64,000 nt of DNA, from assembly GCF_002210285.1 (NCBI RefSeq), contig NZ_MWQE01000010.1, positions 1 to 64,000 on the forward strand, in the 5' to 3' direction. The notes beneath the pieces are model-generated. The model searched no databases. It worked only from the letters and a program-made list of their open reading frames with translations, and was not told the origin of the DNA. Position numbers and translations under genes: made by a program. The stretch is from Fibrobacter sp. UWR2. GTDB taxonomy: Bacteria; Fibrobacterota; Fibrobacteria; Fibrobacterales; Fibrobacteraceae. Position 1 is the first letter of the stretch. Every line of letters starts with the position of its first letter. Below, piece by piece: positions 48,392 to 57,825 of this stretch.

Positions 48392-50158
48392 TTATTTCTC
48401 AGTTCGAAGAACCGGCCAGTAGCTTTCGGGTTTCTGGTTCAGGTAAGTCAGGCGCGTCCAGGTTTCATCGCGGAAGCAGCCGCCCACCATGAGTTCGTCG
48501 AGCTTGCCCGTAAAGCCGCCCACCTCGAAGTAGGCGCGGACACCGACAGAATCGCTTCTGTCGGAGGGCTCCAGCGAGAACGTCACCTTCGTATCATCCC
48601 AATCGGATTTTTCCGGCGAGGCCGAAACTTTAGCATCGTTCAGGTAGAACACCGTCTGTTCGAACGCACGCCTGCTGAACGCCACGTATGTCCATTCGCC
48701 CGCCTTGATTCCGTCCATGCCCGAAGCCCAGGAAACCTTGAAGCTTGCGGTATCGGCGCTATCTGCAGGATTCGCCACATGATATATTTCCACGACAAAG
48801 CCCTTTTCGGGAACATAGAGCAGCGCGTACTCCTTCGCCTTCTCGAAGATGGTCTGTTCCTTGTCGAGCGCATCGAGTTCCACCCACGTCGAGAAGCAGA
48901 AGTATCCGTCTTCATCAAAAGACATGTTCACTTCGCGCGTCGTATCCACCCTGGCGGAGCTCTTGACATAGAACGAGCCTGCGGAATCCATTTCTATTCC
49001 TATTCCGACAACGCCTTCGGTTATCGCATCAGCATCGACCGAGCCAAAAGCCGTGCCGTCAAAGTCCCCCATCTCGGCATAATCCGTCTGGGGAGAAACC
49101 GCATAGCCGAAATGCCACACCAGTGAGTAGCTTCGGTTCGTGGGGAACACATCGAATGCATAGGCCGGATTAAGCAGACCATCGTAGGAAAGTTCCAAGG
49201 AATCGGTCACGTTCAGCGAATCCACCCTCACCCAGAGCACGACTTGTTTGGTTTCCACACCGTAACCGGGGGTTGCCAACTCATGGTAGGATATCGGGAG
49301 TTTCTTGCTGCGGGAACCGTCCTTCGAAATGCGAACGGCCTCCCAGCGGCCCGTAATGTACTGCAGCGAATCGAAATTGCAGTTTTCTTCCGTAAGGCGA
49401 AGCGCAATCGGGATATCGGTCACGGAAGACGTCAGCGTATCGACCCCCTCGGGGAGCGAAAGCGGAGCCTTCCAGGTAAAGGAGACTGAATCGTGCGGAA
49501 TCACGACATCCGGTTCAATCGCGCTCGGAATCAAGATTGTTTGGGTATCGCCCGGAGCGACCTCGACTTCAAAAACAGACGACCAATATAAATCGTCAAA
49601 GTAAATCTGCAAATCAAGTTCACCTGCAGGCAAGCTATCCACAACCAATTCATGAAAATCACGAATCGACGTTTCCCTGCGGATGGTCGTTCCCGGAACA
49701 ACAACAACGACCTTGTGTTCATTATAAGAATCCACCAATTCAAGCTTTACCACGCCCGGCGCACGCAGCGTATCGCTCACGGCAACGGAATCGTCTTCGG
49801 CAACCTTCACACCCCGCACCAGCAGGCGCTTGCCCGACTGTGCGTGGAAGGCTTCAAGAGCATAAGTTCCATCAGGTACGGAATCCAGGCGGTAATGGCC
49901 CTTGTCGTCAGTTTCAGTGGAATATGCCGCAGGAAGTTCCGCATCGGTCATGGCGTCGTAGCCCTCGGGCACGCACTGCACATGCGCATTCACGGCCGGC
50001 TTGCCGCCGTCCAATACCAAGATACCTGCAAGTTCCGGGGAACCCGTCTCGGCACTGTTGCCGGCAACTTTGTCACTTGAAGAACATCCTGCAAAAAACG
50101 CCATAAAGGCCGCCAACAAGGCGACCGTTACTGATTTTATGTTTTTACAGGACTTCAT
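48392..50158 (-). CDS. Lipoprotein with carboxypeptidase-regulatory-like and LamG-like domains
   Basis: About 588 residues from the ATG at 50158 (a GTG three codons upstream is open). Lipobox FAGC. After a short linker comes a beta-sandwich typical of carboxypeptidase regulatory domains (LVLDGGKPAVNAHVQC...YRLDSVPDGTYALEAF), and the C-terminal part (about 380-580) resembles a concanavalin/LamG-like fold (FSTWVELDALDK, GEWTYVAFSRR, LDELMVGG). Probably a surface glycan-binding protein. It is 40 bases from the pectate lyase gene on the same strand, so both may share a transcript. Confidence 0.75.
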   Translation of the reverse strand: MKSCKNIKSVTVALLAAFMAFFAGCSSSDKVAGNSAETGSPELAGILVLDGGKPAVNAHVQCVPEGYDAMTDAELPAAYSTETDDKGHYRLDSVPDGTYALEAFHAQSGKRLLVRGVKVAEDDSVAVSDTLRAPGVVKLELVDSYNEHKVVVVVPGTTIRRETSIRDFHELVVDSLPAGELDLQIYFDDLYWSSVFEVEVAPGDTQTILIPSAIEPDVVIPHDSVSFTWKAPLSLPEGVDTLTSSVTDIPIALRLTEENCNFDSLQYITGRWEAVRISKDGSRSKKLPISYHELATPGYGVETKQVVLWVRVDSLNVTDSLELSYDGLLNPAYAFDVFPTNRSYSLVWHFGYAVSPQTDYAEMGDFDGTAFGSVDADAITEGVVGIGIEMDSAGSFYVKSSARVDTTREVNMSFDEDGYFCFSTWVELDALDKEQTIFEKAKEYALLYVPEKGFVVEIYHVANPADSADTASFKVSWASGMDGIKAGEWTYVAFSRRAFEQTVFYLNDAKVSASPEKSDWDDTKVTFSLEPSDRSDSVGVRAYFEVGGFTGKLDELMVGGCFRDETWTRLTYLNQKPESYWPVLRTEK

Positions 50159-50198
50159 CGATACCAATATAACTAAGAATTGGAAAAAAAAGGAATAT

Positions 50199-52751
50199 TT
50201 ATTGCAAATACCTGCATTTTATAGAGCCCGCCGTGGTGTATTCCACCACGATGACCCGCGCAGCGGGCATTTTCGCAGGCTTTTTATAGCCAGCGAACAA
50301 CGGGCGCCCTTGCATGTCGAACATGCGGTAGTAGGCGGTTTCGGCCTCGGTCGCCCTATTTACACGTTGAGCAATCGGGGTCATTCCGCTGCTCGATTCC
50401 ACGAATTCGCCCGAAGAAGATGCCGGTTTGGCACTCGAAGACGACGCGGGAGCATTCGGGTCGGTCACCACGATGCGGCCGCTCTTGACAAAAGTCGAAT
50501 CGTTGTTGGTGGCCGTGACGGTAAAGGCGAACTCGCCCGCTTCCGCAGGAGTCCCGCTGATGGATATCTTGCGGTTTGCCTTATCGATGCTGGTCGTAAC
50601 GCCCGTCGGGAAGCCCTCGGGCACGACCGTCTCGGCGCCGCTCCAGGTGTAGCAGAAATCTACAATCGGTTCGCCCAGATTGATGCTCTGGCTGCTGGAA
50701 CCCCCACCGCACTTTACAACCTCAGGGTAGGCAGTCCCTTCGACAGAGAAGGTCACGAACGCGGACATCTGCGAAAGACCCGAATTGTCCGTCACCACGG
50801 CAACCGCGGAATACACGCCCGGTTCAAGCCCGCTCGCGTCTACCTGGTAGGGAGCGCTTGTCGCAGAGCCAACCAAAGTATTGCCCACATAGAAGGCGAC
50901 GCTCTTCACGGAACCGTCGTTGTCCTTCGCATCGGCCTTCAAGGTCACCGTCGCACCGACATCAAACTTCGCGCCTGCCGCAGGGGCGGTCATAGAAACG
51001 CTAGCCGCCTTGTTGCTCAGGCCAAAAGCCTGGTTGTATTCGGGCATCTTGCCGTAGCGGCCACCCACGCCCACAAGTTTCGGGAGGTCGGTAGGAAGGC
51101 TTGAATTGCCGCGTAGTTCGTAAGAATAAGAAGGCGTAAAGACATTGTCGTTGAACGCCGACGCCTGAGATGTTCCATTGTTGTTATAGGGGGTGGAGCT
51201 CTTTGCTCCGGTGACCGTCGTATTCTTGAACTTGATCAAGGAATAGGCATCCTTTCCGGCCACCTGAATTTGCGGATTTTTCACATAGTTGTTTTCGTAA
51301 AGGACTTGCGTCTTCTTGTCGCTTTTCCCGGAGGCATCAATCACATGCCAGTGGTTGTAATCCACATAGGAATTGTAGATGTGGACCATCGAGGCGTAGG
51401 AACCATCCGCCTCGCTCGTCACCTTGGGAACGCGTCCGAAAGAATTGTGCCAATAGACATTCGCAAAAGTCAGCTGCGCCGTTTCAACCAGGTGCATATA
51501 CGGATCGTAATAGTAGCAGTTGTACTCGTTGCTGCCATCATAGTCTAGATACGAAACGGTGATGCCCTTGACATATTCCAAGTCCATGCCGTCGCTAATC
51601 CACTTGTAGCTGATGTGGTCGAACCACATATTTTCAACTTCCTTGCCGCCGCTGCCGCTCACTTCGAGACCATCGCCCCCCTCAATAAGGTGCGGGTTCA
51701 CATCGTAAAGGGCCAAGTTGCGATAAATGTTGTTCTTGGCACCTTCGTAGGAACGGTTTGACCACGAAACACCGCGCATATTTGCGCCACGGCCCATACC
51801 CACGAGGCTCTTGTTGCCCTTGGTCGTAATCCAGTTGCTCCAACTCTTGATTTCGCCCGCAGACACCATCGTGGTCTGTTCGCTAAGGCCGGAACAGCTG
51901 TTCTGCGTAAAGCTGATACGATAAAAGGTGTTGTTGGAATTGACAGTGTTGCCACAAGAAGACTTGCACCAAGTCCATCCCGAATTGGCGGCAGATGTGG
52001 CCGCATCTACGAACTTTCTGAAGTCGTAAGTACCTTCGGGCACAAGGATTGTCACCGCATCGTTACTCTGCATATGCTTACGGATAGTGGCGGTATCGCT
52101 CGCGATGACGATGTTACCCGCATCGCCGCCGGTGGTATTGGCGCCGAAGCCTTCGGCCTTCACGTTGAATGTGAAAAGCAGGACGGCCGTCGGGTCAGTT
52201 TCCGCGCCGCTCCAGATCCACTTGGCCTGCGTATTCGCGGCAAATCCCGTAAGGGCAGCCCCGCTCGGGAGCTTGTTGCTCGCATAGTTCAGGGTTGTCG
52301 CACCACCCCACTGGCTAAGATCGCGCCCCTTGTTCTTCCAGGAGTTGTTACCCACCGTAGGTTTCGCCTTCCAAGCGCTGCCGGAATAGTAGGACTTGTC
52401 GAGGTCATCAATCTGCACAAGAACACCGGGAGCGCCCTGGCCGTTCACGCCCACGACCGAAATCGCATTCTCGCCGGGCAGGAAAGTCATCGGAACAAAG
52501 CGCACGCGGCCCGCCTGGTTGTCTTCGGCAAGGAGCGCGCCATTGTGGTAGAGCCTGTAGCCGCCATCGGCCACAATCCAGATACCCGGACCTTCGCCCG
52601 CATTGTACGTCGCGGCCACCAGCTGCGAACCCACCTTGTCGCCACCACCGTAGGCGGCGTCGCCCGGAAGCGACACCACCTCGGAGGGGCTTATCGCCGC
52701 GGCGGCAATCCACACTCCGCACGCCACGGTTCCAAACATCCTTTTTATCAT
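50199..52751 (-). CDS. Pectate lyase (PL1-like), multi-domain, tagged
   Basis: About 850 residues from the ATG at 52751, chosen because it starts a signal sequence; the open frame upstream has none. N-terminal beta-sandwich region, then a parallel beta-helix with the PL1 patterns WFDHISYKWISDGMDLEYV and FGRVPKVTSE, which cleave polygalacturonate by beta-elimination with calcium. Two Ig-like modules follow (one starting SMTAPAAGAKFDVG), a Ser-rich linker and a C-terminal module (YRMFDMQGRPLF...) resembling a type IX secretion sorting domain. Divergent from a TIGR02147 gene, with 184 bases between starts. Confidence 0.85.
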   Translation of the reverse strand: MIKRMFGTVACGVWIAAAAISPSEVVSLPGDAAYGGGDKVGSQLVAATYNAGEGPGIWIVADGGYRLYHNGALLAEDNQAGRVRFVPMTFLPGENAISVVGVNGQGAPGVLVQIDDLDKSYYSGSAWKAKPTVGNNSWKNKGRDLSQWGGATTLNYASNKLPSGAALTGFAANTQAKWIWSGAETDPTAVLLFTFNVKAEGFGANTTGGDAGNIVIASDTATIRKHMQSNDAVTILVPEGTYDFRKFVDAATSAANSGWTWCKSSCGNTVNSNNTFYRISFTQNSCSGLSEQTTMVSAGEIKSWSNWITTKGNKSLVGMGRGANMRGVSWSNRSYEGAKNNIYRNLALYDVNPHLIEGGDGLEVSGSGGKEVENMWFDHISYKWISDGMDLEYVKGITVSYLDYDGSNEYNCYYYDPYMHLVETAQLTFANVYWHNSFGRVPKVTSEADGSYASMVHIYNSYVDYNHWHVIDASGKSDKKTQVLYENNYVKNPQIQVAGKDAYSLIKFKNTTVTGAKSSTPYNNNGTSQASAFNDNVFTPSYSYELRGNSSLPTDLPKLVGVGGRYGKMPEYNQAFGLSNKAASVSMTAPAAGAKFDVGATVTLKADAKDNDGSVKSVAFYVGNTLVGSATSAPYQVDASGLEPGVYSAVAVVTDNSGLSQMSAFVTFSVEGTAYPEVVKCGGGSSSQSINLGEPIVDFCYTWSGAETVVPEGFPTGVTTSIDKANRKISISGTPAEAGEFAFTVTATNNDSTFVKSGRIVVTDPNAPASSSSAKPASSSGEFVESSSGMTPIAQRVNRATEAETAYYRMFDMQGRPLFAGYKKPAKMPAARVIVVEYTTAGSIKCRYLQ

Positions 52752-52923
52752 AATACACCCTTTCCCGGACAACGCAAACATTTGCACAACTTTCGCGGGA
52801 ACTAGGTAAAATCTACCTTGTAAAAGTGATTTCGCCCACACTTTTCTTTTGACATCCCGATTTAGCGTTGTTTCTGGACAACGAGAAAACATGGCCGACG
52901 CATTCTCTTCCGAGCATTTTTCT

Positions 52924-52929
52924 TACATT
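52924..52929 (+). promoter_or_regulatory. Candidate promoter element TACATT, start-proximal
   Basis: TACATT followed by 6 bases (TAGGGC) and the ATG at 52936, the same geometry as other genes here. An inverted repeat CGTTGT/ACAACG lies further up at 52866-52883. Confidence 0.35.
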
Positions 52930-52935
52930 TAGGGC

Positions 52936-53787
52936 ATGGGCGAAAAGAAACCGTCAAAAAAAATCTTCGAATACCTGGACTACCGGGAATTTCTGAAAGA
53001 TTACTACAACGCCAAGAAGGAGGCGAATCCCGCCTTCTCTCTCCGTGTATTTTCGGACAAGATCGGTTTCAAGGCCAAGGATTTCATCAGCCGCGTGATG
53101 AACGGCGACAAGAACCTTTCGAGCCAGAGCATTTCCAAGGTCGCAAGCGGCCTTAGGCTCGGCAAACACGAGACAGAATTTTTCATAGTGCTCGTCAAGT
53201 TTACCCAGGCAGAAACCACCGAAGAACGCAACGGCGCATTCGAAGAAATGCAGGCCATACTCAAGGTGGTTCGCTTCGCCGAAAAGCAGCACGTTTTGGG
53301 ACACGCACAATACATGGTGTATTCGGACTGGAGACACCTCACCATCCGCAGCCTTATCGGCATGTACGGCTTTGACGGCAATTACGAAGCACTCGCGAAG
53401 CAAGTTCACCCGCACATCACCGCCGAAGAAGCGAAGAAGTCCGTAAAGTTGCTCGAAGACTGCCAGCTCATCAAGAAGGGCAAGGACGGCAAATACGAAT
53501 TGACAGAAAGCGCCATTACCACCGGAGACCGCACGTCGAGACTCGCGCTCCGAGGGTACCATCAGCAGTGCCTAAAGCTCGCCGCCGATTCCATCGACCG
53601 CGACCCGCCGGGCACACGCCATATTTCGGGGCTCACCCTCGGTATAAGCCAAGAAGGCTACGAGCGCATTGTAGAACGCATCAATGCCTTTCGCAAGGAG
53701 ATTGCGCTCATCGCCGAAGAGGACGAATCGAGCGACAAGGTTTTCCAGCTACAGTTTGCGCTGTTCCCTGTCGGCGGGAAAGACTAG
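52936..53787 (+). CDS. TIGR02147 (DUF4423) family protein
   Basis: 283 residues. Opening IFEYLDYREFLKDYYNAKK and a following helical segment (SLRVFSDKIGFKAKDFISRV...) are those of the Fibrobacter-amplified TIGR02147 family; the 30-80 region reads like a helix-turn-helix. The C-terminus ends in a conserved VFQLQFALFPV motif. Function unknown; it could be a DNA-binding regulator. It is divergent from the pectate lyase gene and its stop shares a CTAG with the stop of the convergent lipoprotein gene. Confidence 0.8.
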   Translation: MGEKKPSKKIFEYLDYREFLKDYYNAKKEANPAFSLRVFSDKIGFKAKDFISRVMNGDKNLSSQSISKVASGLRLGKHETEFFIVLVKFTQAETTEERNGAFEEMQAILKVVRFAEKQHVLGHAQYMVYSDWRHLTIRSLIGMYGFDGNYEALAKQVHPHITAEEAKKSVKLLEDCQLIKKGKDGKYELTESAITTGDRTSRLALRGYHQQCLKLAADSIDRDPPGTRHISGLTLGISQEGYERIVERINAFRKEIALIAEEDESSDKVFQLQFALFPVGGKD

Positions 53788-55046
53788 GGAGCAGGCACTC
53801 CAACCGTATCGATCCCCTCGAATACGATTTCGTCTATTTCCAGGTGGGAGCCATTATATATAAAGATGCTGAATATGCCAATCTCTTTCGAGATTTCGCC
53901 CCACGCGACCTGGTAATTCTTATCGTCCAACGTTTCATTTCCAGGCCGTAAGACCAACTCTGTCCATTCATCGCTTGCCTTTGCAAACCACAGCGCCTTA
54001 TTGTAGTTGTTGTTTGCTATTTCGCGGTAATGTTCAAGCGCAACAGCAAACATGCAGTCCCCGCGGACCTTCATACGGACTGCGGAAAGTGCGCTTAGAT
54101 CGTAATATCCGGTATCAAGCCCGAGATGCGTCCCGAGCATGACGTAGCCCGAATCGGCGATGGTGAACTTCATCGAAAGATACTTCCCGCGAGTACCATC
54201 ATCGACCAGCGCACTCGCAAAGCCGCCCGCACTGTCGGGGCTTTCAAAGGAAGCACCCTTGTGCGGCATGTAGTACCAGCCGTAATTCGGGTAGTCCTTC
54301 GTCATGTTGTTCAGGCTGTCGCCATCGTCGAAATCCTCGAAAACATATTCGCGGGTCAACTCCCAAATGTGCATGAGCGTATCGACGGTAGCACCCGCAT
54401 CGAGCGAGACATCGGCAACAGGATTGTCCCACATAACGACGGTATATTTTCCCGCCGGGACATGCGGAAACACGAACTCGTTCCCTTCTTGTCTTGCATA
54501 GTAGGGGGAAACGTCTAGCAAAACCGAACCTAGCGAACTTGCGGCAACCGAGTCAGCCGCACCGGTGCGCACCGTAAGCGAAACGGACGGCAGAAGTTCG
54601 ATTTCATTCATCGTAGAATCCGCAGCCTTGAGCCTTGTCCACACCATGAGCGAGGAGTCCTCGCCGGCAATTCCTTCGACATAGCACCTTGCATTCTGGC
54701 ACTCGTCCAGTCGAGTCTCGAACTGCACCATTCCGGAATCATCCGCAGTGGCGGTTTCAAGTGCGGAGACATAGGACGGGAGGAACTGCGTCACCTTCTG
54801 GTCCTCCACGTCTTCGGACGGGCTTTCTGCGCGAACGGCACCGGAACGCTGGTACAAAGTAACACGAGCCTGAGGAACCGGGTGACGATCCACGTCGTAC
54901 ACCGCGACGGCAATCCCGTTCGTCGTCTCGCTCGTGGCTCCCGCAGTCCCGGACCCGCTGTCGGAACAGCCCGAGAACGCGACCAGCGCAATGCCGAACG
55001 CGATGCAAAAAAGTGTATAACTCCTAAACTCCTGGGACAATCTCAT
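53784..55046 (-). CDS. Lipoprotein coupled to TIGR02147 gene
   Basis: About 420 residues from the ATG at 55046, chosen because it forms ATGA with the stop of the TIGR02147 gene and has an AGGAAG ribosome site; a longer frame is open. Lipobox FSGC. N-terminal part has a carboxypeptidase-regulatory-like beta-sandwich (AVAVYDVDRHPVPQARVTLY), and the C-terminal part (YVFEDFDDGDSLNNMT ... DYPNYGWYYM ... VAWGEISKEIGIFSIFIY) resembles carbohydrate-binding modules with an EDFDDG calcium-type start. Probably a surface sugar-binding protein controlled with its partner. Confidence 0.75.
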   Translation of the reverse strand: MRLSQEFRSYTLFCIAFGIALVAFSGCSDSGSGTAGATSETTNGIAVAVYDVDRHPVPQARVTLYQRSGAVRAESPSEDVEDQKVTQFLPSYVSALETATADDSGMVQFETRLDECQNARCYVEGIAGEDSSLMVWTRLKAADSTMNEIELLPSVSLTVRTGAADSVAASSLGSVLLDVSPYYARQEGNEFVFPHVPAGKYTVVMWDNPVADVSLDAGATVDTLMHIWELTREYVFEDFDDGDSLNNMTKDYPNYGWYYMPHKGASFESPDSAGGFASALVDDGTRGKYLSMKFTIADSGYVMLGTHLGLDTGYYDLSALSAVRMKVRGDCMFAVALEHYREIANNNYNKALWFAKASDEWTELVLRPGNETLDDKNYQVAWGEISKEIGIFSIFIYNGSHLEIDEIVFEGIDTVGVPAP

Positions 55047-55891
55047 CGTTCTTCCTTTTTCATCATCGGGAACAACTGGAAATTTAACTGATAAACGCTG
55101 TCGCATATCTGCGCGGGCATCGCATTGACCACATTTACGATGGCTTTTCGCGTTTCGGCAAGGATATCGCGGATTTTTTGGATTTGATTCGAGTCGAGCG
55201 CCATGGTAAGCGTACTGATATCGCGCTTTTCCTTGGGGGTATTTGCTATCGAATCACGAGCTAGTTCCGCAATACAGCCTTGATAATCGCTGATGGTGGC
55301 ACTCAGCCAGTGTTCCTGCGTGCGGAGGTGTGCCTCGGTGGGCTCCACACGACCGTTTTTGCAATGGCGGGCGAGCCCCAACTGAAGCAGGGCTTCAACG
55401 GCCTTCTCGACCTGAGAGGCGTTTAGCTTCGGAATGCAGGCTTCACCGAGTGCGTCGGCATCTTGCGGGCCACGATAATCGAACACATCTAGTGCCGAGC
55501 GAATCATCGGGTAGTACCACTGCTGAAAGTAACGGTAACGTGCCTCGTCAAGCTCGCGGCAACTGGCAGGGCGCATTTTCTGGAGTGCCTCGAAATGCTT
55601 GCGCACTTCTTCGTCGGTCTTTGCCTTGCCATAGGCGACCATCTCGCGAAAGTATTCCGCCTTCGCCTCCTTGAAACGGAAAAAATCAACAAACGTCTCA
55701 AGGCCTTTTGAGGACACATGACGTTTCCCCTGCAAAATCTTCACCAGGAGGCTTGCGTCAATACAGACCGCAGCAGCAAAGACCCGGTAACTGAAGGTCG
55801 TATCAAGCGACTTTTCGAACTCGTAGAAGTCCTGCAGGAACTTACGGTAGTCAGTGTAGTCGTATATGTTGATTTTGTTTCTTGCGAACAT
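55043..55891 (-). CDS. TIGR02147 (DUF4423) family protein
   Basis: 282 residues. Opens with INIYDYTDYRKFLQDFYEF, shares the HTH-like segment (SYRVFAAAVCIDASLLVKIL) and the final VYQLNFQLFPM motif with the paralog at 52936, but the middle is diverged. TTGATT-17 bases-TATATT upstream (55909-55937) gives a plausible promoter. It couples to the lipoprotein gene by ATGA. Divergent from the GH26 gene across 178 bases that hold a palindrome. Possible regulator of nearby CAZyme genes (inference). Confidence 0.8.
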   Translation of the reverse strand: MFARNKINIYDYTDYRKFLQDFYEFEKSLDTTFSYRVFAAAVCIDASLLVKILQGKRHVSSKGLETFVDFFRFKEAKAEYFREMVAYGKAKTDEEVRKHFEALQKMRPASCRELDEARYRYFQQWYYPMIRSALDVFDYRGPQDADALGEACIPKLNASQVEKAVEALLQLGLARHCKNGRVEPTEAHLRTQEHWLSATISDYQGCIAELARDSIANTPKEKRDISTLTMALDSNQIQKIRDILAETRKAIVNVVNAMPAQICDSVYQLNFQLFPMMKKEER

Positions 55892-55908
55892 GGTTTACCA
55901 ACCCCAAT

Positions 55909-55937
55909 AATATAGTTTCTATTGTCAAAATAATCAA
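55909..55937 (-). promoter_or_regulatory. Promoter for the TIGR02147-lipoprotein pair
   Basis: On the minus strand TTGATT, 17 bases, TATATT, ending 17 bases before the ATG at 55891. Confidence 0.5.
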
Positions 55938-55970
55938 TTTTTACGGCTATTTTTTGTTGATTTTTTACAG

Positions 55971-55996
55971 ATATGTTGACATTTTTGTCCACATAT
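55971..55996. promoter_or_regulatory. Palindrome (candidate operator) between TIGR02147 and GH26 genes
   Basis: ATATGTTGACA (55971-55981), 4 T, TGTCCACATAT (55986-55996): 11-base arms with one mismatch. About 74 bases before the GH26 ATG and 80 before the divergent TIGR02147 start, so one bound protein could act on both. Confidence 0.45.
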
Positions 55997-56069
55997 GATC
56001 GAAAAAAAACTCATTAAAATACCGCCTAGAACATAGATTAAGGGTACAATGGTGTATCAAGGAGTTCTA

Positions 56070-57725
56070 ATGTTTAAAAGAAAAACGGCCATTATTCTCG
56101 TGGCAACCCTCGCAACTGTAGCCTTCGCCACCAAATACGAGGCGGAATCCGCAACGCTCTCCGGAGGTTCTAAAAAAATCAACGCCTCGGGCGTCTCGGG
56201 CACGGGTTACGCCGACATGCAGGAAGGCAACATCACCTTTGAAGGGGTATCTGCCGAAACGGCAGGCAAGTACCAGGTGACCATCCGCTACAAGGCGGGC
56301 GATTTCAAAGCGAACTACATCGTAGTAAACGGCGCCACCTCGGGCACAGTCGATTTCGAGGCGACCACCGGTTGGTCCGACGTTTCAACCATCGTCACTC
56401 TCAAGGCGGGCACGAACACCATCTCGCTCGAAAAATACTGGGGCTGGATCAGCGTGGACTATATCGACGTAGAGCCCTACCAATCTGCGGCTTTCAAAAT
56501 CTCCGCTACCCCGGTCACCCCGAACGCCACCGAAAGTGCGGTAAAGCTCTACAGTTTCTTGCGCGAGAACTTCGGCAAGAAGACGATTAGCGGAATCATG
56601 ACCGGCGACATGAGCGGATACACGCTGGGCGCCGACTTCAAGACCCACGACGACGTGAAGTACATTTACACGCGCACGGGCAAGTACCCGGTACTCGTCG
56701 GCCTCGACTTCCTTTTTGCGACAGGCCCGAACGCTTCCGGCAGCTGGAACATGGAATACACCGACAAGGCCATCTCCATTGCAAAGGGCCTCTGGAAGGC
56801 TGGCGGCATTCCCGCATTCACCTGGCACTGGAAAGACCCGCTCGACAAGGATGACGCGTTCTATATCCAGGGCGCAGACAACGGCCAGGGATACACGACC
56901 TTCGATTTCGCGACCGCATTCAAGAGCGGCACCACCGAATGGAACACCGAAAGTGCCGCCTACAAGGGAATCGTTGCCGACATCGACCACATCGCAGACT
57001 ACTTCCTCGAACTGCAGAAAGAAGGCGTGGCGGGCATTTTCCGTCCCCTGCACGAAGCGGGTGGCAAGTGGTTCTGGTGGAGTATCAATTCGGGCGAGCA
57101 GTTCGCGGCTCTCTACCGCCTGGTATTTGACCGCATGGTGAAGGTGAAGGGCGTAAAGAACATGATCTGGGTGTTCAACCCCGAAGGTTCTACCGTCACC
57201 TCCTGGAATCCGGGCAGCGAATACTACGACGTGCTTTCCATCGACATATACAACAGCGCAAACGACCATTCCAGCAACGCGAGCGCATTCGACAAGTTCA
57301 AGAACGCATCGAATGCCACGAAGATTCTCGCTCTCAGCGAAAACGGCCCCATTCCCGACGTGAACAACATGCACACCGACGAAGCGGTATGGAGCTGGTG
57401 GATGCCGTGGTACAGCACCTGGAGCGGAACCTGGCCCGGCCAGACAAAGGACGCCGTGTGGAAGAGCAATATGGATGACGAGCGGGTCCTTTCGCTCGAA
57501 GACATGCCCGGCTGGGACAAGTACACGCCGACTACATCCACCGACACGTCAACAACGCGCCTCGTGAATGCACCGCAGTTCTACGGCACGGCCACAACCG
57601 TCGGTATTTTCGACATCAACGGCCACTTTGTGGGCAAGGACCAGAACACTCTCCCGCAAGGGCGCTACATCGTGCGCCAGCGAGTCCTGGGCCACACCAA
57701 AAGCACTCTATACGTCAAGAAATAA
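56070..57725 (+). CDS. Beta-mannanase, CBM35-GH26
   Basis: About 551 residues from the ATG at 56070, which has AAGGAG 6 bases upstream; a longer start is open. Signal peptide, CBM35 at about 22-135 (KYEAESATLSGG...), then a GH26 barrel with acid/base Glu329 in RPLHEAGGKWFWW and nucleophile Glu424 in ALSENG. It hydrolyses beta-1,4-mannan. The C-terminal ~45 residues (VGIFDINGHFVGKDQ ... LPQGRYIVRQ) look like a type IX secretion sorting domain. Followed after 100 bases by the SGNH esterase. Confidence 0.93.
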   Translation: MFKRKTAIILVATLATVAFATKYEAESATLSGGSKKINASGVSGTGYADMQEGNITFEGVSAETAGKYQVTIRYKAGDFKANYIVVNGATSGTVDFEATTGWSDVSTIVTLKAGTNTISLEKYWGWISVDYIDVEPYQSAAFKISATPVTPNATESAVKLYSFLRENFGKKTISGIMTGDMSGYTLGADFKTHDDVKYIYTRTGKYPVLVGLDFLFATGPNASGSWNMEYTDKAISIAKGLWKAGGIPAFTWHWKDPLDKDDAFYIQGADNGQGYTTFDFATAFKSGTTEWNTESAAYKGIVADIDHIADYFLELQKEGVAGIFRPLHEAGGKWFWWSINSGEQFAALYRLVFDRMVKVKGVKNMIWVFNPEGSTVTSWNPGSEYYDVLSIDIYNSANDHSSNASAFDKFKNASNATKILALSENGPIPDVNNMHTDEAVWSWWMPWYSTWSGTWPGQTKDAVWKSNMDDERVLSLEDMPGWDKYTPTTSTDTSTTRLVNAPQFYGTATTVGIFDINGHFVGKDQNTLPQGRYIVRQRVLGHTKSTLYVKK

Positions 57726-57825
57726 CTTGATGAGCATTTTTCAACGATTTGTTTTGAGCCCAGTTCTTTTTTGTTAAAAAAACGAGCTTCAAAGTATATC
57801 TTTAGAGCAATTCCTGGATTTGTGT

